From JBPEWY01 sp052032225 (GTDB lineage Bacteria; Bacteroidota; Bacteroidia; Flavobacteriales; Flavobacteriaceae), in contig JBPEWY010000049.1 of assembly GCA_052032225.1 (NCBI GenBank), positions 1 to 38,747 of the forward strand: a stretch of DNA of 38,747 bases, written 5' to 3'. Positions 1 through 8,393 of the stretch are shown here, in pieces; position 1 is the first letter of the stretch; each line of letters starts with the position of its first letter. The position numbers and the translations under genes were made by a program. The notes beneath the pieces were generated by a model. It searched no databases. It had not been told where the DNA came from and saw nothing but the letters and a program-made list of their open reading frames with translations.

Positions 1-859
1 AATAATTTTTATAATTCTCTAATGGATCTTTAGCAGCCCAAGCATCCATTAATTCTTTTGGCACATACTTGGTTCCGCTTGCTTCTTCGTGCCCACGCAT
101 TCTAAAAGTTTTAAACTCCAGTAAAACAGGCCTTGGATTTTCGCGTAAGCTTTGCGCCAGCTCATTAACTATGTGGTAAACTTCTAAAATGTTATTGCCA
201 TCAATTATATAAGAATCCATTCCGTAGCCTTTACCTTTATCGGCTAAATGCTCACAACGGTACTGTTCTTTTGTAGGTGTAGAAAGTCCGTAACCATTAT
301 TTTCTATACAAAACAACACCGGTAAATCCCAAACAGCTGCAATGTTAAGAGCTTCATGAAAATCGCCTTCGCTTGTTGCACCTTCGCCGGTAAATACGGC
401 CGTTACTTTTTGTTCTTTACGTAGTTTATGCGCTAATGCTATCCCATCGGCCACACCTAATTGTGGTCCTAAATGAGAAATCATTCCAATTATTTTATAT
501 TCTTGTGTGCCAAAATGAAAACTTCTGTCTCTACCCTTAGTAAAGCCATTAGCTTTACCTTGCCATTGTGAAAACAACCTGTTTAAAGGGATGTTTCTGG
601 TAGTAAAAACCCCCAAATTTCTGTGCATTGGTAAAATATATTCATCGTCTTGCAATGCTTTAGTTACCCCAACAGAAATGGCCTCTTGCCCTATCCCACT
701 AAACCATTTAGAAATTTTACCCTGACGTAATAAAACAAGCATTTTCTCTTCTATTCTTCTGGGCAGCAACATAGCTTCGTATAGCGAAAGCAATTGAGAG
801 TCAGTAAGATTATTTCTATGAAACATCATGGCGTCTTGGGTTACAGATGTGTTTGGCAT
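1..859 (-). CDS. 2-oxoacid dehydrogenase E1 component, alpha domain (5' part only)
   Basis: Thiamine-diphosphate-dependent E1 that decarboxylates a 2-oxo acid (pyruvate or branched-chain type) and passes the acyl group to a lipoyl E2 protein in the cytoplasm. Reading leftwards from ATG at 857-859, 286 residues are visible before the window ends. The ThDP/Mg motif is canonical: GEG at residues 158-160, then NN at 187-188. An RQGKISKWFSGIGQEA stretch lies near residue 45 and HRNLGVF near 88, both typical of E1 alpha. From memory, flavobacterial homologues are about 660 residues with a fused beta domain; that part lies outside the window. A possible -7 box (TACTTTTA, 7 of 8 to TAnnTTTG) lies at 880-887 on the minus strand. 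A second, divergent E1 lies at 33219-35630. The family is clear; substrate and fusion are inferred. Confidence 0.9.
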   Translation of the reverse strand, partial: MPNTSVTQDAMMFHRNNLTDSQLLSLYEAMLLPRRIEEKMLVLLRQGKISKWFSGIGQEAISVGVTKALQDDEYILPMHRNLGVFTTRNIPLNRLFSQWQGKANGFTKGRDRSFHFGTQEYKIIGMISHLGPQLGVADGIALAHKLRKEQKVTAVFTGEGATSEGDFHEALNIAAVWDLPVLFCIENNGYGLSTPTKEQYRCEHLADKGKGYGMDSYIIDGNNILEVYHIVNELAQSLRENPRPVLLEFKTFRMRGHEEASGTKYVPKELMDAWAAKDPLENYKNY

Positions 860-966
860 AACAAATAATATTTTCGGGGTAAAAGTAGAAAAAAATATAA
901 CCTTGCCAGCATTAGCTTTATAATATTTTATTCTGCTTAAACAGCCTGTTAAAAAGCATTTTTCGT

Positions 967-974
967 TACATTTG
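967..974 (+). promoter_or_regulatory. TAnnTTTG -7 promoter box
   Basis: TACATTTG matches the Bacteroidota sigma-A -7 consensus exactly and ends 19 bases before the ATG at 994. It probably drives the five-gene unit 994-5022. No convincing -33 TTG element was identified. Confidence 0.6.
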
Positions 975-993
975 TACTAAATTTTAAAGCATT

Positions 994-1944
994 ATGAACA
1001 AGATACCAAGCGTAGATTTACGAGATTTTTTATCGGAAGATCCGGCAAGAAAGCAAAAATTCATCAAAGAAATTGGTGAAGCATATGAAAACATTGGCTT
1101 TGTTGCACTAAAAGGACACTTTTTAAGTGATGAGTTAGTTGATAAGCTTTATGACCAAGTAAAAAAGTTCTTTGATTTACCATTAGAAGTAAAAAAGAAA
1201 TATGAAATTGAAGGTATAGGCGGTCAAAGAGGCTATACATCTTTTGGTAAAGAGCACGCTAAAGGCAGAACCGAGGGAGATTTAAAAGAGTTTTGGCATT
1301 TTGGTCAGTATGTAGAAGACGATCCGGTTCTTGAAGCAGAGTATCCTCCAAATGTTTATGTAGAAGAACTTCCCGAATTTAACGAAGTTGGTAAAGAAGC
1401 TTACAAACAGCTAGAAAGAACCGCTAAATATGTTTTAAGAGCATTGGCATTGCGTTTAGGGTTAGATGAGTACTATTTTGATAAGTACATTAAAAACGGT
1501 AACTCTATATTACGCCCAATTCACTACCCTCCTATTACAGAAGAACCAAAAAATGCTGTTAGAGCAGCTGCACATGGTGATATTAACCTAATTACATTAC
1601 TAATGGGAGCGCAAGGTAGAGGGTTGCAAGTGCAAAACCATAAAGGAGAATGGATAGACGCTATTGCAGAACCAGATGAATTAATGATTAATGTTGGTGA
1701 TATGTTGTCACGACATACTAACAATAGGTTAAAATCTACTATTCACCGTGTAATAAATCCACCTAGAGAGCTTTGGGGAACTTCAAGATATTCTATTCCG
1801 TTTTTTATGCATCCGGTAAGCCATATGCCACTTAACTGCTTAGAAAACTGCATAGACGAAAATAATCCAAAACTTTACGAAGATATTACAGCCGGTGAGT
1901 TTTTACATGAACGTCTGGTAGAGTTAGGATTAATAAAAGATTAA
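994..1944 (+). CDS. 2OG-Fe(II) oxygenase, isopenicillin N synthase-like family
   Basis: Predicted cytoplasmic non-haem iron dioxygenase that uses 2-oxoglutarate and O2 to oxidise a small molecule. The 316-residue length fits the family. An N-terminal DIOX_N-like part (residues 3-110) has the 'IGFVALKGH' type opening. The catalytic 2OG-FeII_Oxy part has the iron triad H194, D196 (HGD) and H251, and the 2-oxoglutarate-binding RxS at R265/S267. The substrate cannot be read from the sequence. It is the first gene of a tightly spaced set and is followed after 3 bases by the SUI1-like gene. All metal and cosubstrate residues are present, so it should be active. Confidence 0.9.
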   Translation: MNKIPSVDLRDFLSEDPARKQKFIKEIGEAYENIGFVALKGHFLSDELVDKLYDQVKKFFDLPLEVKKKYEIEGIGGQRGYTSFGKEHAKGRTEGDLKEFWHFGQYVEDDPVLEAEYPPNVYVEELPEFNEVGKEAYKQLERTAKYVLRALALRLGLDEYYFDKYIKNGNSILRPIHYPPITEEPKNAVRAAAHGDINLITLLMGAQGRGLQVQNHKGEWIDAIAEPDELMINVGDMLSRHTNNRLKSTIHRVINPPRELWGTSRYSIPFFMHPVSHMPLNCLENCIDENNPKLYEDITAGEFLHERLVELGLIKD

Positions 1945-1947
1945 TTC

Positions 1948-2301
1948 GTGACGAAAAAGAAACTAAATAGTTTTGAAGCATTGGGAGGGTTTGTGTATTC
2001 TACAAATGACGATTTTGAATTTGAAAATGATACCGTAGAGCAACAAACCCTTCCTCCTGCTCAACAACATCTGGAAGCTCACTTTAGCACCAAAGGAAGA
2101 GCAGGAAAAATTGTTACTGTAATTAAAGGTTTTGTTGGTTCTGAGGCTGATTTAAAAGAGCTGGCAAAACTTTTAAAAACCAAATGCGGAGTTGGTGGAT
2201 CTGTTAAAAATGGTGAGATTATTATACAAGGTAACTACAGAGAAAAAATAATTACTATCTTGCAAGAGCAAGCTTATAATGTAAAACGTGTAGGAGGATA
2301 A
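1948..2301 (+). CDS. SUI1/eIF1-like translation factor (YciH family)
   Basis: Small protein of 117 residues with a C-terminal SUI1 domain (about residues 48-117). It has the family's basic GRxGKxVT stretch near residue 50 and a glycine-rich GVGGSVKNGEIIIQG segment near residues 82-96. Bacterial YciH-type proteins resemble eukaryotic eIF1 and act on start-codon fidelity of the 30S subunit, probably as an accessory factor. The N-terminal 45 residues are family-specific and acidic. The start must be GTG at 1948, because an in-frame stop lies two codons upstream and the next Met is absent from the conserved part. The gene follows the dioxygenase by 3 bases, so translational coupling is likely. 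Confidence 0.9.
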   Translation: MTKKKLNSFEALGGFVYSTNDDFEFENDTVEQQTLPPAQQHLEAHFSTKGRAGKIVTVIKGFVGSEADLKELAKLLKTKCGVGGSVKNGEIIIQGNYREKIITILQEQAYNVKRVGG

Positions 2302-2355
2302 AACCTAACCACATTTGCCTATGGCATAACTTTACCCAACCAACTACTAAAAATT

Positions 2356-3288
2356 ATGAGTAAAACTTTGCATATCACCAACGGTGATGCGTTTACGCTT
2401 ACCTTACAACAACTACCAATTAAAGGAGAAATTATTACTTGGCGCGAAATGCTTTGCGAAGGTAAAACCAGTGTAGATGTTGGTAGCGAATCGTTCTGGA
2501 AAACACGTTTTGAATACCTAAACAGAAAGTACAAAGTTACCAAAAACAAGTTTATAAACTTTACCCTTAAAGAGTACAGAAATCTTTGCAACCAAAAACA
2601 GCAAAGCGAAATTGTTTTGTGGTTTGAGTATGATTTGTTTTGCCAAATTAACATGATAGCTGTTATTAGTTGGCTTCATAAACACAGAAAAGGAGCCGAT
2701 ATTTACTTGGTTTGTAGTGGTAAAGAAGATGACACTAATAAAATGTATGGGTTAAATGAGCTCTCTAAAGATCAGCTCATGTCACTATATAACAATAAAA
2801 TACAATTAACTTTAGATGATATTGAATATGCCGATTACATTTGGCAGCTGTATTGTAGTGATAATCCTATGCGTTTAGAAACATTTACAAAATTTAATTC
2901 TTCGCAATTTGAGTATTTGCCCGATGCTCTTGAAGCTCATATAAAAAGATTTCCGGCCATAAAAAACGGACTAAACTATTTAGAGAATAAAATTCTTGAA
3001 AAAGCAGCCAACAACTCATTTAAAACTAAAGAGCAACTTATTGGAAACATGTTAAGAGACCAAGACATGTATGGTTTTGGAGATTTACAGTTTTATAGAA
3101 TGCTTACAGACTTAAAACAATTATTCACCTCATATTACCCCGTTAAACTCAGTAAAAAAGGGAAAGCAGTACTAAATAAAAAAGAGAATTTTTATGCTAC
3201 AATTAAAGATGATTCTCTTTATTTAGGCGGAGCTCCTAAATATGCCTTTTTATACAACGAGTTAGATCATAAACTATTAAAGTTATAG
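2356..3288 (+). CDS. DUF1835 domain-containing protein
   Basis: Protein of 310 residues with a DUF1835 region at about residues 1-125. The recognisable elements are HITNGDA near residue 6, WREMLCEG near residue 29 and the VLWFEYDLFCQ segment near residue 87, followed by a variable helical C-terminal half. It has no signal peptide or membrane segment, so it is probably cytoplasmic. No biochemical function is established for this family to my knowledge. It is followed after 6 bases by the nucleoside phosphorylase, which suggests a shared transcript and perhaps a nucleotide-related role (inference only). The 54-base gap before it holds no clear promoter. Confidence 0.82.
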   Translation: MSKTLHITNGDAFTLTLQQLPIKGEIITWREMLCEGKTSVDVGSESFWKTRFEYLNRKYKVTKNKFINFTLKEYRNLCNQKQQSEIVLWFEYDLFCQINMIAVISWLHKHRKGADIYLVCSGKEDDTNKMYGLNELSKDQLMSLYNNKIQLTLDDIEYADYIWQLYCSDNPMRLETFTKFNSSQFEYLPDALEAHIKRFPAIKNGLNYLENKILEKAANNSFKTKEQLIGNMLRDQDMYGFGDLQFYRMLTDLKQLFTSYYPVKLSKKGKAVLNKKENFYATIKDDSLYLGGAPKYAFLYNELDHKLLKL

Positions 3289-3294
3289 TACAAA

Positions 3295-4164
3295 ATGCCG
3301 ATTGCACATTCTGAACTTATTTTAAATGCAGATGGTAGTATTTATCATTTAAATTTATTACCGGAAGATATTGCCACAACCATAATAACAGTAGGAGATC
3401 CTGAAAGAGTTAAAAAAGTTTCTAAGTATTTTGACACTATCAGGTTTAAAAAAGAAAAACGAGAGTTTGTAACCCATACAGGAACTTTACAAGGTAAAGA
3501 AATAACCGTAATTTCTACCGGTATTGGTACAGACAACATAGATATTGTATTTAACGAGCTAGATGCCTTGGTAAACATAGATTTTAAAACCAGAGAAGTT
3601 AAAGATACTCTTACCTCGTTAGATATAATAAGAATTGGAACCTCAGGATCTATTCAAGAAGATGTAGATGTAGATGATTTTTTAATTAGCGAATACGGTA
3701 TTGGTTTTGACAGTCTTTTGCATTTTTATGAAAGCGAGGCTATACAAGAACACAGCATGCAAGAAGCGCTTGTAAAACACACTAATTGGTATCATAAAAA
3801 ATCTGCTCCCTATATTGTTTCTTGCGATAATGATTTAGCACAAAAACTATATTCTAACAAAACTCATCTGGGTGTTACAGCCACAAATGTTGGTTTTTAC
3901 GGCCCGCAAAGTAGAAAGTTAAGGCTTCCGGTGCAAGATGCATTCTTAAACGAGAAATTAGCTTCTTTTAGCTTTAACAACAAACGAATTACAAATCTAG
4001 AAATGGAAACTGCCGGAATTTATGGTATGGCTAAATTATTGGGCCATAGAGCTGTTTCTATGAATTGTATTTTGGCTAACAGACCAAAAGGCACTTTTTC
4101 TAGAAAGCCAAAAGAAGCTGTTGACAAACTCATACAATATACCCTAGAGAAAATTATATCGTAA
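3295..4164 (+). CDS. nucleoside phosphorylase (uridine/purine phosphorylase family)
   Basis: Cytoplasmic PNP/UDP-family enzyme that splits a nucleoside with phosphate into a base and ribose-1-phosphate. At 289 residues it shows the nucleoside/phosphate-site motif VGDPERV (residues 33-39), a STGIGTDN segment near residue 74, an IRIGTSGSIQ phosphate-binding loop near residue 112 and the NLEMETAGIYGMA segment that binds ribose and base. Similarity is closest to uridine phosphorylase-like members, but base preference cannot be assigned. It lies 6 bases after the DUF1835 gene and 6 bases before the binding-protein-like gene, so the three are probably co-transcribed. Confidence 0.9.
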   Translation: MPIAHSELILNADGSIYHLNLLPEDIATTIITVGDPERVKKVSKYFDTIRFKKEKREFVTHTGTLQGKEITVISTGIGTDNIDIVFNELDALVNIDFKTREVKDTLTSLDIIRIGTSGSIQEDVDVDDFLISEYGIGFDSLLHFYESEAIQEHSMQEALVKHTNWYHKKSAPYIVSCDNDLAQKLYSNKTHLGVTATNVGFYGPQSRKLRLPVQDAFLNEKLASFSFNNKRITNLEMETAGIYGMAKLLGHRAVSMNCILANRPKGTFSRKPKEAVDKLIQYTLEKIIS

Positions 4165-4170
4165 CGCTCA

Positions 4171-5022
4171 ATGAAAACTATTCGCATTGCCGGAGTACCT
4201 GAACACTTTAACTTTCCTTGGCATTTAGCTATAGAAGACGGTTTGTTTGCAGAAGTTGGTTTAGATGTTACATGGATTGATGTTCCCGAAGGTACCGGTA
4301 AAATGCGCGAAATGCTTAGAGAAAACAGCACAGATCTGGCAATCATTTTAACAGGTGGTATTATTAAAGATATTATTAATGGTAATCCCAGTAAAATTGT
4401 TCAAATCTATGTTAGTTCACCATTACTTTGGGGAGTTCATGTTGCAGGAAACTCAAATTATAATACCATCACCGATTTAGAAAATAAAACTGCTGCTATT
4501 AGCAGATTTGGTAGTGGCAGCCACTTGGTTACCTACTTACAAGCTAAAAATTACGGGTGGAACACAAAATCGTTATCTTTTAAAATTGTAAATACTTTAG
4601 ACGGGGCGGTTAATGCTCTTACAAATGGCGAAGCAGATTATTTTATGTGGGAGCACTTTACAACAAAGCCTCTTGTAGATAAAGGTATTTTTAAACGCTT
4701 AGGAGATTGCCCAACACCCTGGCCTTGCTTTGTTATTGCTGCTAACGAAAACTTTTTAGCAAACAACAAAACAACATTAAAACAAGTTCTTAAAATTATA
4801 AATACGGTTACTGCTGATTTTAAAGATATACCGAGTATAGATAAAACCTTAGCTAACAGATACCATTTAGCGTTAAACGATATTAGGGCTTGGTTAGCTA
4901 TTACAGATTGGTCTCAAGAAAATATATCTGAAGCTACCATAAAAGCCATTCAAAAAGAATTATTAGCTGTAAATATTATTGATAAAGAAGCAGCTTATTC
5001 TAAACTTGTTACCAATTTATAG
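4171..5022 (+). CDS. periplasmic-binding-protein-fold protein without export signal
   Basis: This 283-residue protein resembles type II substrate-binding proteins of the NMT1/THI5/SsuA kind. It has the typical opening (IRIAGVPEHFNFPWHLAIEDG, split as residues 4-11 and 12-24), a central DLENKTAAISRFGSGSH segment near residue 104 and an acidic EADYFMWEH segment near residue 155. It begins directly with the first beta strand. There is no signal peptide or lipobox, and no ABC permease or ATPase gene nearby, so it is probably a cytoplasmic ligand-binding or sensor protein rather than a transporter part. I recall a fungal protein, Candida CA3427, described with this fold and no export. Its 3' end overlaps the end of ung by 14 bases on the opposite strand. 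Confidence 0.75.
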   Translation: MKTIRIAGVPEHFNFPWHLAIEDGLFAEVGLDVTWIDVPEGTGKMREMLRENSTDLAIILTGGIIKDIINGNPSKIVQIYVSSPLLWGVHVAGNSNYNTITDLENKTAAISRFGSGSHLVTYLQAKNYGWNTKSLSFKIVNTLDGAVNALTNGEADYFMWEHFTTKPLVDKGIFKRLGDCPTPWPCFVIAANENFLANNKTTLKQVLKIINTVTADFKDIPSIDKTLANRYHLALNDIRAWLAITDWSQENISEATIKAIQKELLAVNIIDKEAAYSKLVTNL

Positions 5023-5674
5023 AGGGCAATCCGTTTTCTTCTAAAATTTTATTACAAGTGCTAAAATGCTTGTTGCCAAACCATAAGCCCCTATTGGCAC
5101 TTAATGGTGATGGGTGCCCTGAGGTTAAAACATAATGCTTGTTTGTGTCTATTATTTTACCCTTACGTTTTGCATAACCACCCCATAACATAAACACAAT
5201 TTTTTCTCTTTTATCAGATAGTGCTTGTATAGCAGCATCAGTAAATTGCTCCCACCCTTTATTTTGGTGGCTCCCTGCCTGATGAGCTCTAACCGTAAGT
5301 GTTGCATTTAATAAAAGTACACCTTGATTTGCCCATCGTTCTAAATTTCCCGATTTAGGATACGCAACTCCTAAATCGGTTTTAATTTCTTTAAAAATAT
5401 TTACCAGTGATGGCGGATGCGGCACTCCATCATTAACCGAAAAACAAAGCCCATTAGCTTGTCCGGGGCCGTGATATGGATCTTGACCAATAATTACTAC
5501 TTTAACATCATGAAACGGACAATAATCAAAAGCCGAAAAAATTCTGCTTCCCTTAGGATAACAGGTATACTGCTTGTATTCTTGCTTTACAAACGCAACC
5601 AGATTTTTAAAATATGGTTTGCTAAACTCTTCTTGTAAAACTGTTTTCCAGCTGGGTTCTATGGCTACATCCAT
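5009..5674 (-). CDS. ung: uracil-DNA glycosylase, family 1
   Basis: Removes uracil from DNA by cleaving the N-glycosidic bond, the first step of base excision repair. The full-length 221-residue protein has the water-activating motif GQDPYHG at residues 63-69 (catalytic D65) and the HPSPLSA motif at 187-193 (H187). LCFSV near residues 76-80 forms part of the uracil pocket. All key residues are present. The gene is convergent with the binding-protein-like gene, overlapping it by 14 bases, and is divergent from mutS2, so two DNA-maintenance genes sit back to back. No clear TAnnTTTG box lies upstream; TATTTTTA very near the ATG is too close to be convincing. Confidence 0.97.
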   Translation of the reverse strand: MDVAIEPSWKTVLQEEFSKPYFKNLVAFVKQEYKQYTCYPKGSRIFSAFDYCPFHDVKVVIIGQDPYHGPGQANGLCFSVNDGVPHPPSLVNIFKEIKTDLGVAYPKSGNLERWANQGVLLLNATLTVRAHQAGSHQNKGWEQFTDAAIQALSDKREKIVFMLWGGYAKRKGKIIDTNKHYVLTSGHPSPLSANRGLWFGNKHFSTCNKILEENGLPSINW

Positions 5675-5767
5675 ATTGTAAAAATAGTATAAAGGCGCAA
5701 TTTCGTAAAGTTTAAATAAAGTATTTTTAAAGCATTATTTAACGTTATTTAAAAAGTATCAAATATG

Positions 5768-5775
5768 TACCTTTG
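5768..5775 (+). promoter_or_regulatory. TAnnTTTG -7 promoter box for mutS2
   Basis: TACCTTTG is an exact match to the phylum's -7 consensus and ends 18 bases before the ATG at 5794. It overlaps the upstream in-frame TTG at 5773, which argues against that TTG as the start. Confidence 0.65.
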
Positions 5776-5793
5776 TGCACCAATTACAATAGT

Positions 5794-7965
5794 ATGCAAC
5801 GAATTCTCGAAAAAACTTTACAAGATTTAGAATTTAAAACGGTTTTACAGCAAACCGCAAGCTATTGTAGTACTGTAAAGGGAACTGAAAAAACATTACA
5901 AATTGTTCCGTTTACAAAAAAAGACGAGCTTTTAAAAGCATTAAAAGCTACTAACGAGTATGTTTCGTCTTTTGATAACGAAAACAAAATACCCAATCAT
6001 TTTTTTGAACCAATAGATCAAGAAATTAAGCTGTTAGGTATAGAAAACAGTTATTTAGAACCCGAAAGTTTTAAAAATATAACTGCTATTTCGGCTACAG
6101 TAAACCAAATTTTGCTGTTTTTTAAAAAATACAAAGATTACTACCCTACTCTTTTTGCGCAATCAGAAGCTGTTACATACACTAAAGAAATTATCTCTTT
6201 GGTAGATGCTATAATAGATAGGTTTGGTGAGATTAAAGACACCGCATCTAATAAGCTTGCAGAAATCAGAAAAGAAATAACCGAGGTTAAAGTCAAAATT
6301 AATCAAAGTTTTGTTGTAGCACTTCAAAAATATCAACAAGCAGATTACTTAGATGATATTAGAGAAACTGTTGTAGAGAACAAGCGTGTTTTGGCAGTGA
6401 AAGCCATGTACAGACGCAAAGTTAAAGGTACTGTATTAGGCAGCTCTAAAACAGGGAGCATTGTTTATATAGAGCCAGAAACTACGTTACAACTTTCAAG
6501 AACACTTAACAATCTTGAATACGAAGAGAAAGAAGAGATTATAAAGATATTACAAGAACTAACACATAAAATAAGGCCATTTAAAGCTTTACTTGAAGTT
6601 TATCAGGAATTTTTAACTGCTTTAGATGTAATTGCTGCAAAGTCAAAGTATGCATTAAGCATAAACGGTGTGTTGCCTACAATTAGCCAAGAAAAAAAAC
6701 TCTTTTTAAAAGATGCATACCACCCTTTACTCTATTTAGCTAACAAAGAACGTAACGAAAAAACCTATCCGCAAACAATAGAACTGCATCAAAATAACAG
6801 AATAATTGTTATATCTGGTCCTAATGCCGGTGGTAAGAGTATAACATTAAAAACAATTGGGCTGCTACAAGTAATGCTACAAAGTGGTATGTTGGTACCT
6901 GTGCATGAGCGTAGTGAGATGTGTTTGTTTGATAGGATAATGACAGACATTGGTGATAACCAATCTATTGAAAACCACCTGAGCACTTATAGCTATCGCC
7001 TAAAACAAATGAATTACTTTCTTAAAAAAGTAAACAGCAATAGCCTTTTTTTAATTGATGAATTTGGTACCGGAAGTGATCCTGAATTGGGTGGCGCTTT
7101 GGCAGAAACTTTTTTAGAAGAGTTTTATAACAGAGAGGCTTTTGGTGTTATTACTACACATTATGCCAACCTTAAAATGTTAGCTAATGAGTTGCCTCAT
7201 GCCACCAATGCAAATATGCAGTTTGACAGTAGAACGCTACAACCCGTTTTTAAGCTTGTGTTAGGAGAAGCCGGAAGTTCTTTTACTTTTGAGGTTGCTC
7301 AAAAAAATGGTATTCCATACAGTTTAATTAATAGAGCTAAGAAAAAAATTGAACGTGGTAAAGTTAGGTTTGATGCAACTATAGCCAAGCTTCAAAAGCA
7401 ACGTAGAGCTATGGAAAAAACATCTTCTTCGTTACAAGAAGAAGAAGCAAAACTCAGAGAAGAAAATGCTCGCTTAGAAAAGTTAAATCAGAAAATTAAA
7501 GCCAAACTGGAAAGCTATCAAGAGTTGTTTGACTACAACCAACGAATGATAAGTTTAGGAAATAAAATAGATAAAATAGCAGAAGACTATTTTATTCATA
7601 AGAAAAAAAGAGCATTAATAGCCGAGTTTTTAAGAATTGTAGAAACAGAAAACAGTAAACGAAAACAAAAAACTAAAGCACAAAAAAAGGCAGACAGAGC
7701 TAAAAAAGAAGCGGTTAGCAAAGAGTTAGAGCAAAAAATTGTTGCCATTAGGCAAGAAAAAAAGCAAAAGAAAAAAGAAGACGAGAAGCTAAAAAAACAG
7801 AAACCAAAAGTTGCTTTAAAAGTAGGTGACCGTGTAAGAATGTTAGACGGTAAAGCAATTGGTAGCATAGATGCCATAGAAAAAAATAAAGCTATAGTAA
7901 ACTATGGTTTGTTTACCACTAATGTTAGTTTAGACCAACTAGAACTTGTAGAAGCTAAAAAGTAA
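5794..7965 (+). CDS. mutS2: MutS2-family ATPase lacking the Smr domain
   Basis: MutS-related ATPase of 723 residues. It has a core/lever region (about 1-310), then an ABC-type ATPase domain with Walker A GPNAGGKS at residues 342-349 and Walker B ending in D422/E423. A coiled-coil clamp segment follows (about 530-600), then a very lysine-rich linker (about 615-675) and a terminal KOW-like beta domain starting at VGDRV. Family members such as Bacillus MutS2 (about 785 residues) end in an Smr nuclease domain; here the protein stops before it. Flavobacterial relatives of similar length are known to me by memory. Known MutS2 roles are control of recombination and rescue of collided ribosomes. The start at 5794 was chosen because the earlier TTG overlaps the promoter box. 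The stop overlaps the next ATG (TAATG). Confidence 0.92.
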   Translation: MQRILEKTLQDLEFKTVLQQTASYCSTVKGTEKTLQIVPFTKKDELLKALKATNEYVSSFDNENKIPNHFFEPIDQEIKLLGIENSYLEPESFKNITAISATVNQILLFFKKYKDYYPTLFAQSEAVTYTKEIISLVDAIIDRFGEIKDTASNKLAEIRKEITEVKVKINQSFVVALQKYQQADYLDDIRETVVENKRVLAVKAMYRRKVKGTVLGSSKTGSIVYIEPETTLQLSRTLNNLEYEEKEEIIKILQELTHKIRPFKALLEVYQEFLTALDVIAAKSKYALSINGVLPTISQEKKLFLKDAYHPLLYLANKERNEKTYPQTIELHQNNRIIVISGPNAGGKSITLKTIGLLQVMLQSGMLVPVHERSEMCLFDRIMTDIGDNQSIENHLSTYSYRLKQMNYFLKKVNSNSLFLIDEFGTGSDPELGGALAETFLEEFYNREAFGVITTHYANLKMLANELPHATNANMQFDSRTLQPVFKLVLGEAGSSFTFEVAQKNGIPYSLINRAKKKIERGKVRFDATIAKLQKQRRAMEKTSSSLQEEEAKLREENARLEKLNQKIKAKLESYQELFDYNQRMISLGNKIDKIAEDYFIHKKKRALIAEFLRIVETENSKRKQKTKAQKKADRAKKEAVSKELEQKIVAIRQEKKQKKKEDEKLKKQKPKVALKVGDRVRMLDGKAIGSIDAIEKNKAIVNYGLFTTNVSLDQLELVEAKK

Positions 7966-8381
7966 TGGTTGTAATTCAAAAAAATAAAAAAATAATTTTG
8001 TTTGATGGGGTTTGCAATCTTTGCAACAACACCGTTAAATTTATAATTAAAAGAGATAGAAACGATGTTTTTAGATTTGCCCCCCTGCAAAGTGATATTG
8101 GCAAAAAGTTAACCCAAGAAAGAGGTATAGATACAGAAAATATTGACTCTATAATTGTTATAGACCCCGGAATTGCTTACTATATTAAATCTGATGCTTT
8201 TTTTGAGGTAGTTAATACCATAAAAGGTGGTTGGCAAGTGCTCACTATTTTTAAACATATTCTTCCTACACCTGTTAGAGACTGGTTTTATGACCGCATT
8301 GCTAAAAGCAGATACAGTTGGTTTGGCAAAAAAGATACCTGTATGATTCCGACTCCGGAGCTTCAAGAAAAATTTTTGTAA
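7965..8381 (+). CDS. thiol-disulfide oxidoreductase-like DCC family protein (DUF393)
   Basis: Small DCC-family protein of 138 residues. It has the signature DGVCNLC at residues 14-20 (C17 and C20, a CxxC pair) after one beta strand, then the FAPLQS segment near residue 44 and a downstream DAFFEVV element. The family resembles a thioredoxin fold and is annotated as a predicted redox protein; the partner is unknown. The ATG at 7965 uses the last base of the mutS2 stop codon, so translation is probably coupled. It ends 12 bases before the convergent QEGLA gene, with no hairpin terminator between them. Confidence 0.88.
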   Translation: MVVIQKNKKIILFDGVCNLCNNTVKFIIKRDRNDVFRFAPLQSDIGKKLTQERGIDTENIDSIIVIDPGIAYYIKSDAFFEVVNTIKGGWQVLTIFKHILPTPVRDWFYDRIAKSRYSWFGKKDTCMIPTPELQEKFL

Positions 8382-8393
8382 CCTACTGTTTAA

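Noticed and set aside
5773..5793. In-frame TTG extension of mutS2
   Set aside because: It overlaps the -7 promoter box; the conserved N-terminus starts at the ATG at 5794.
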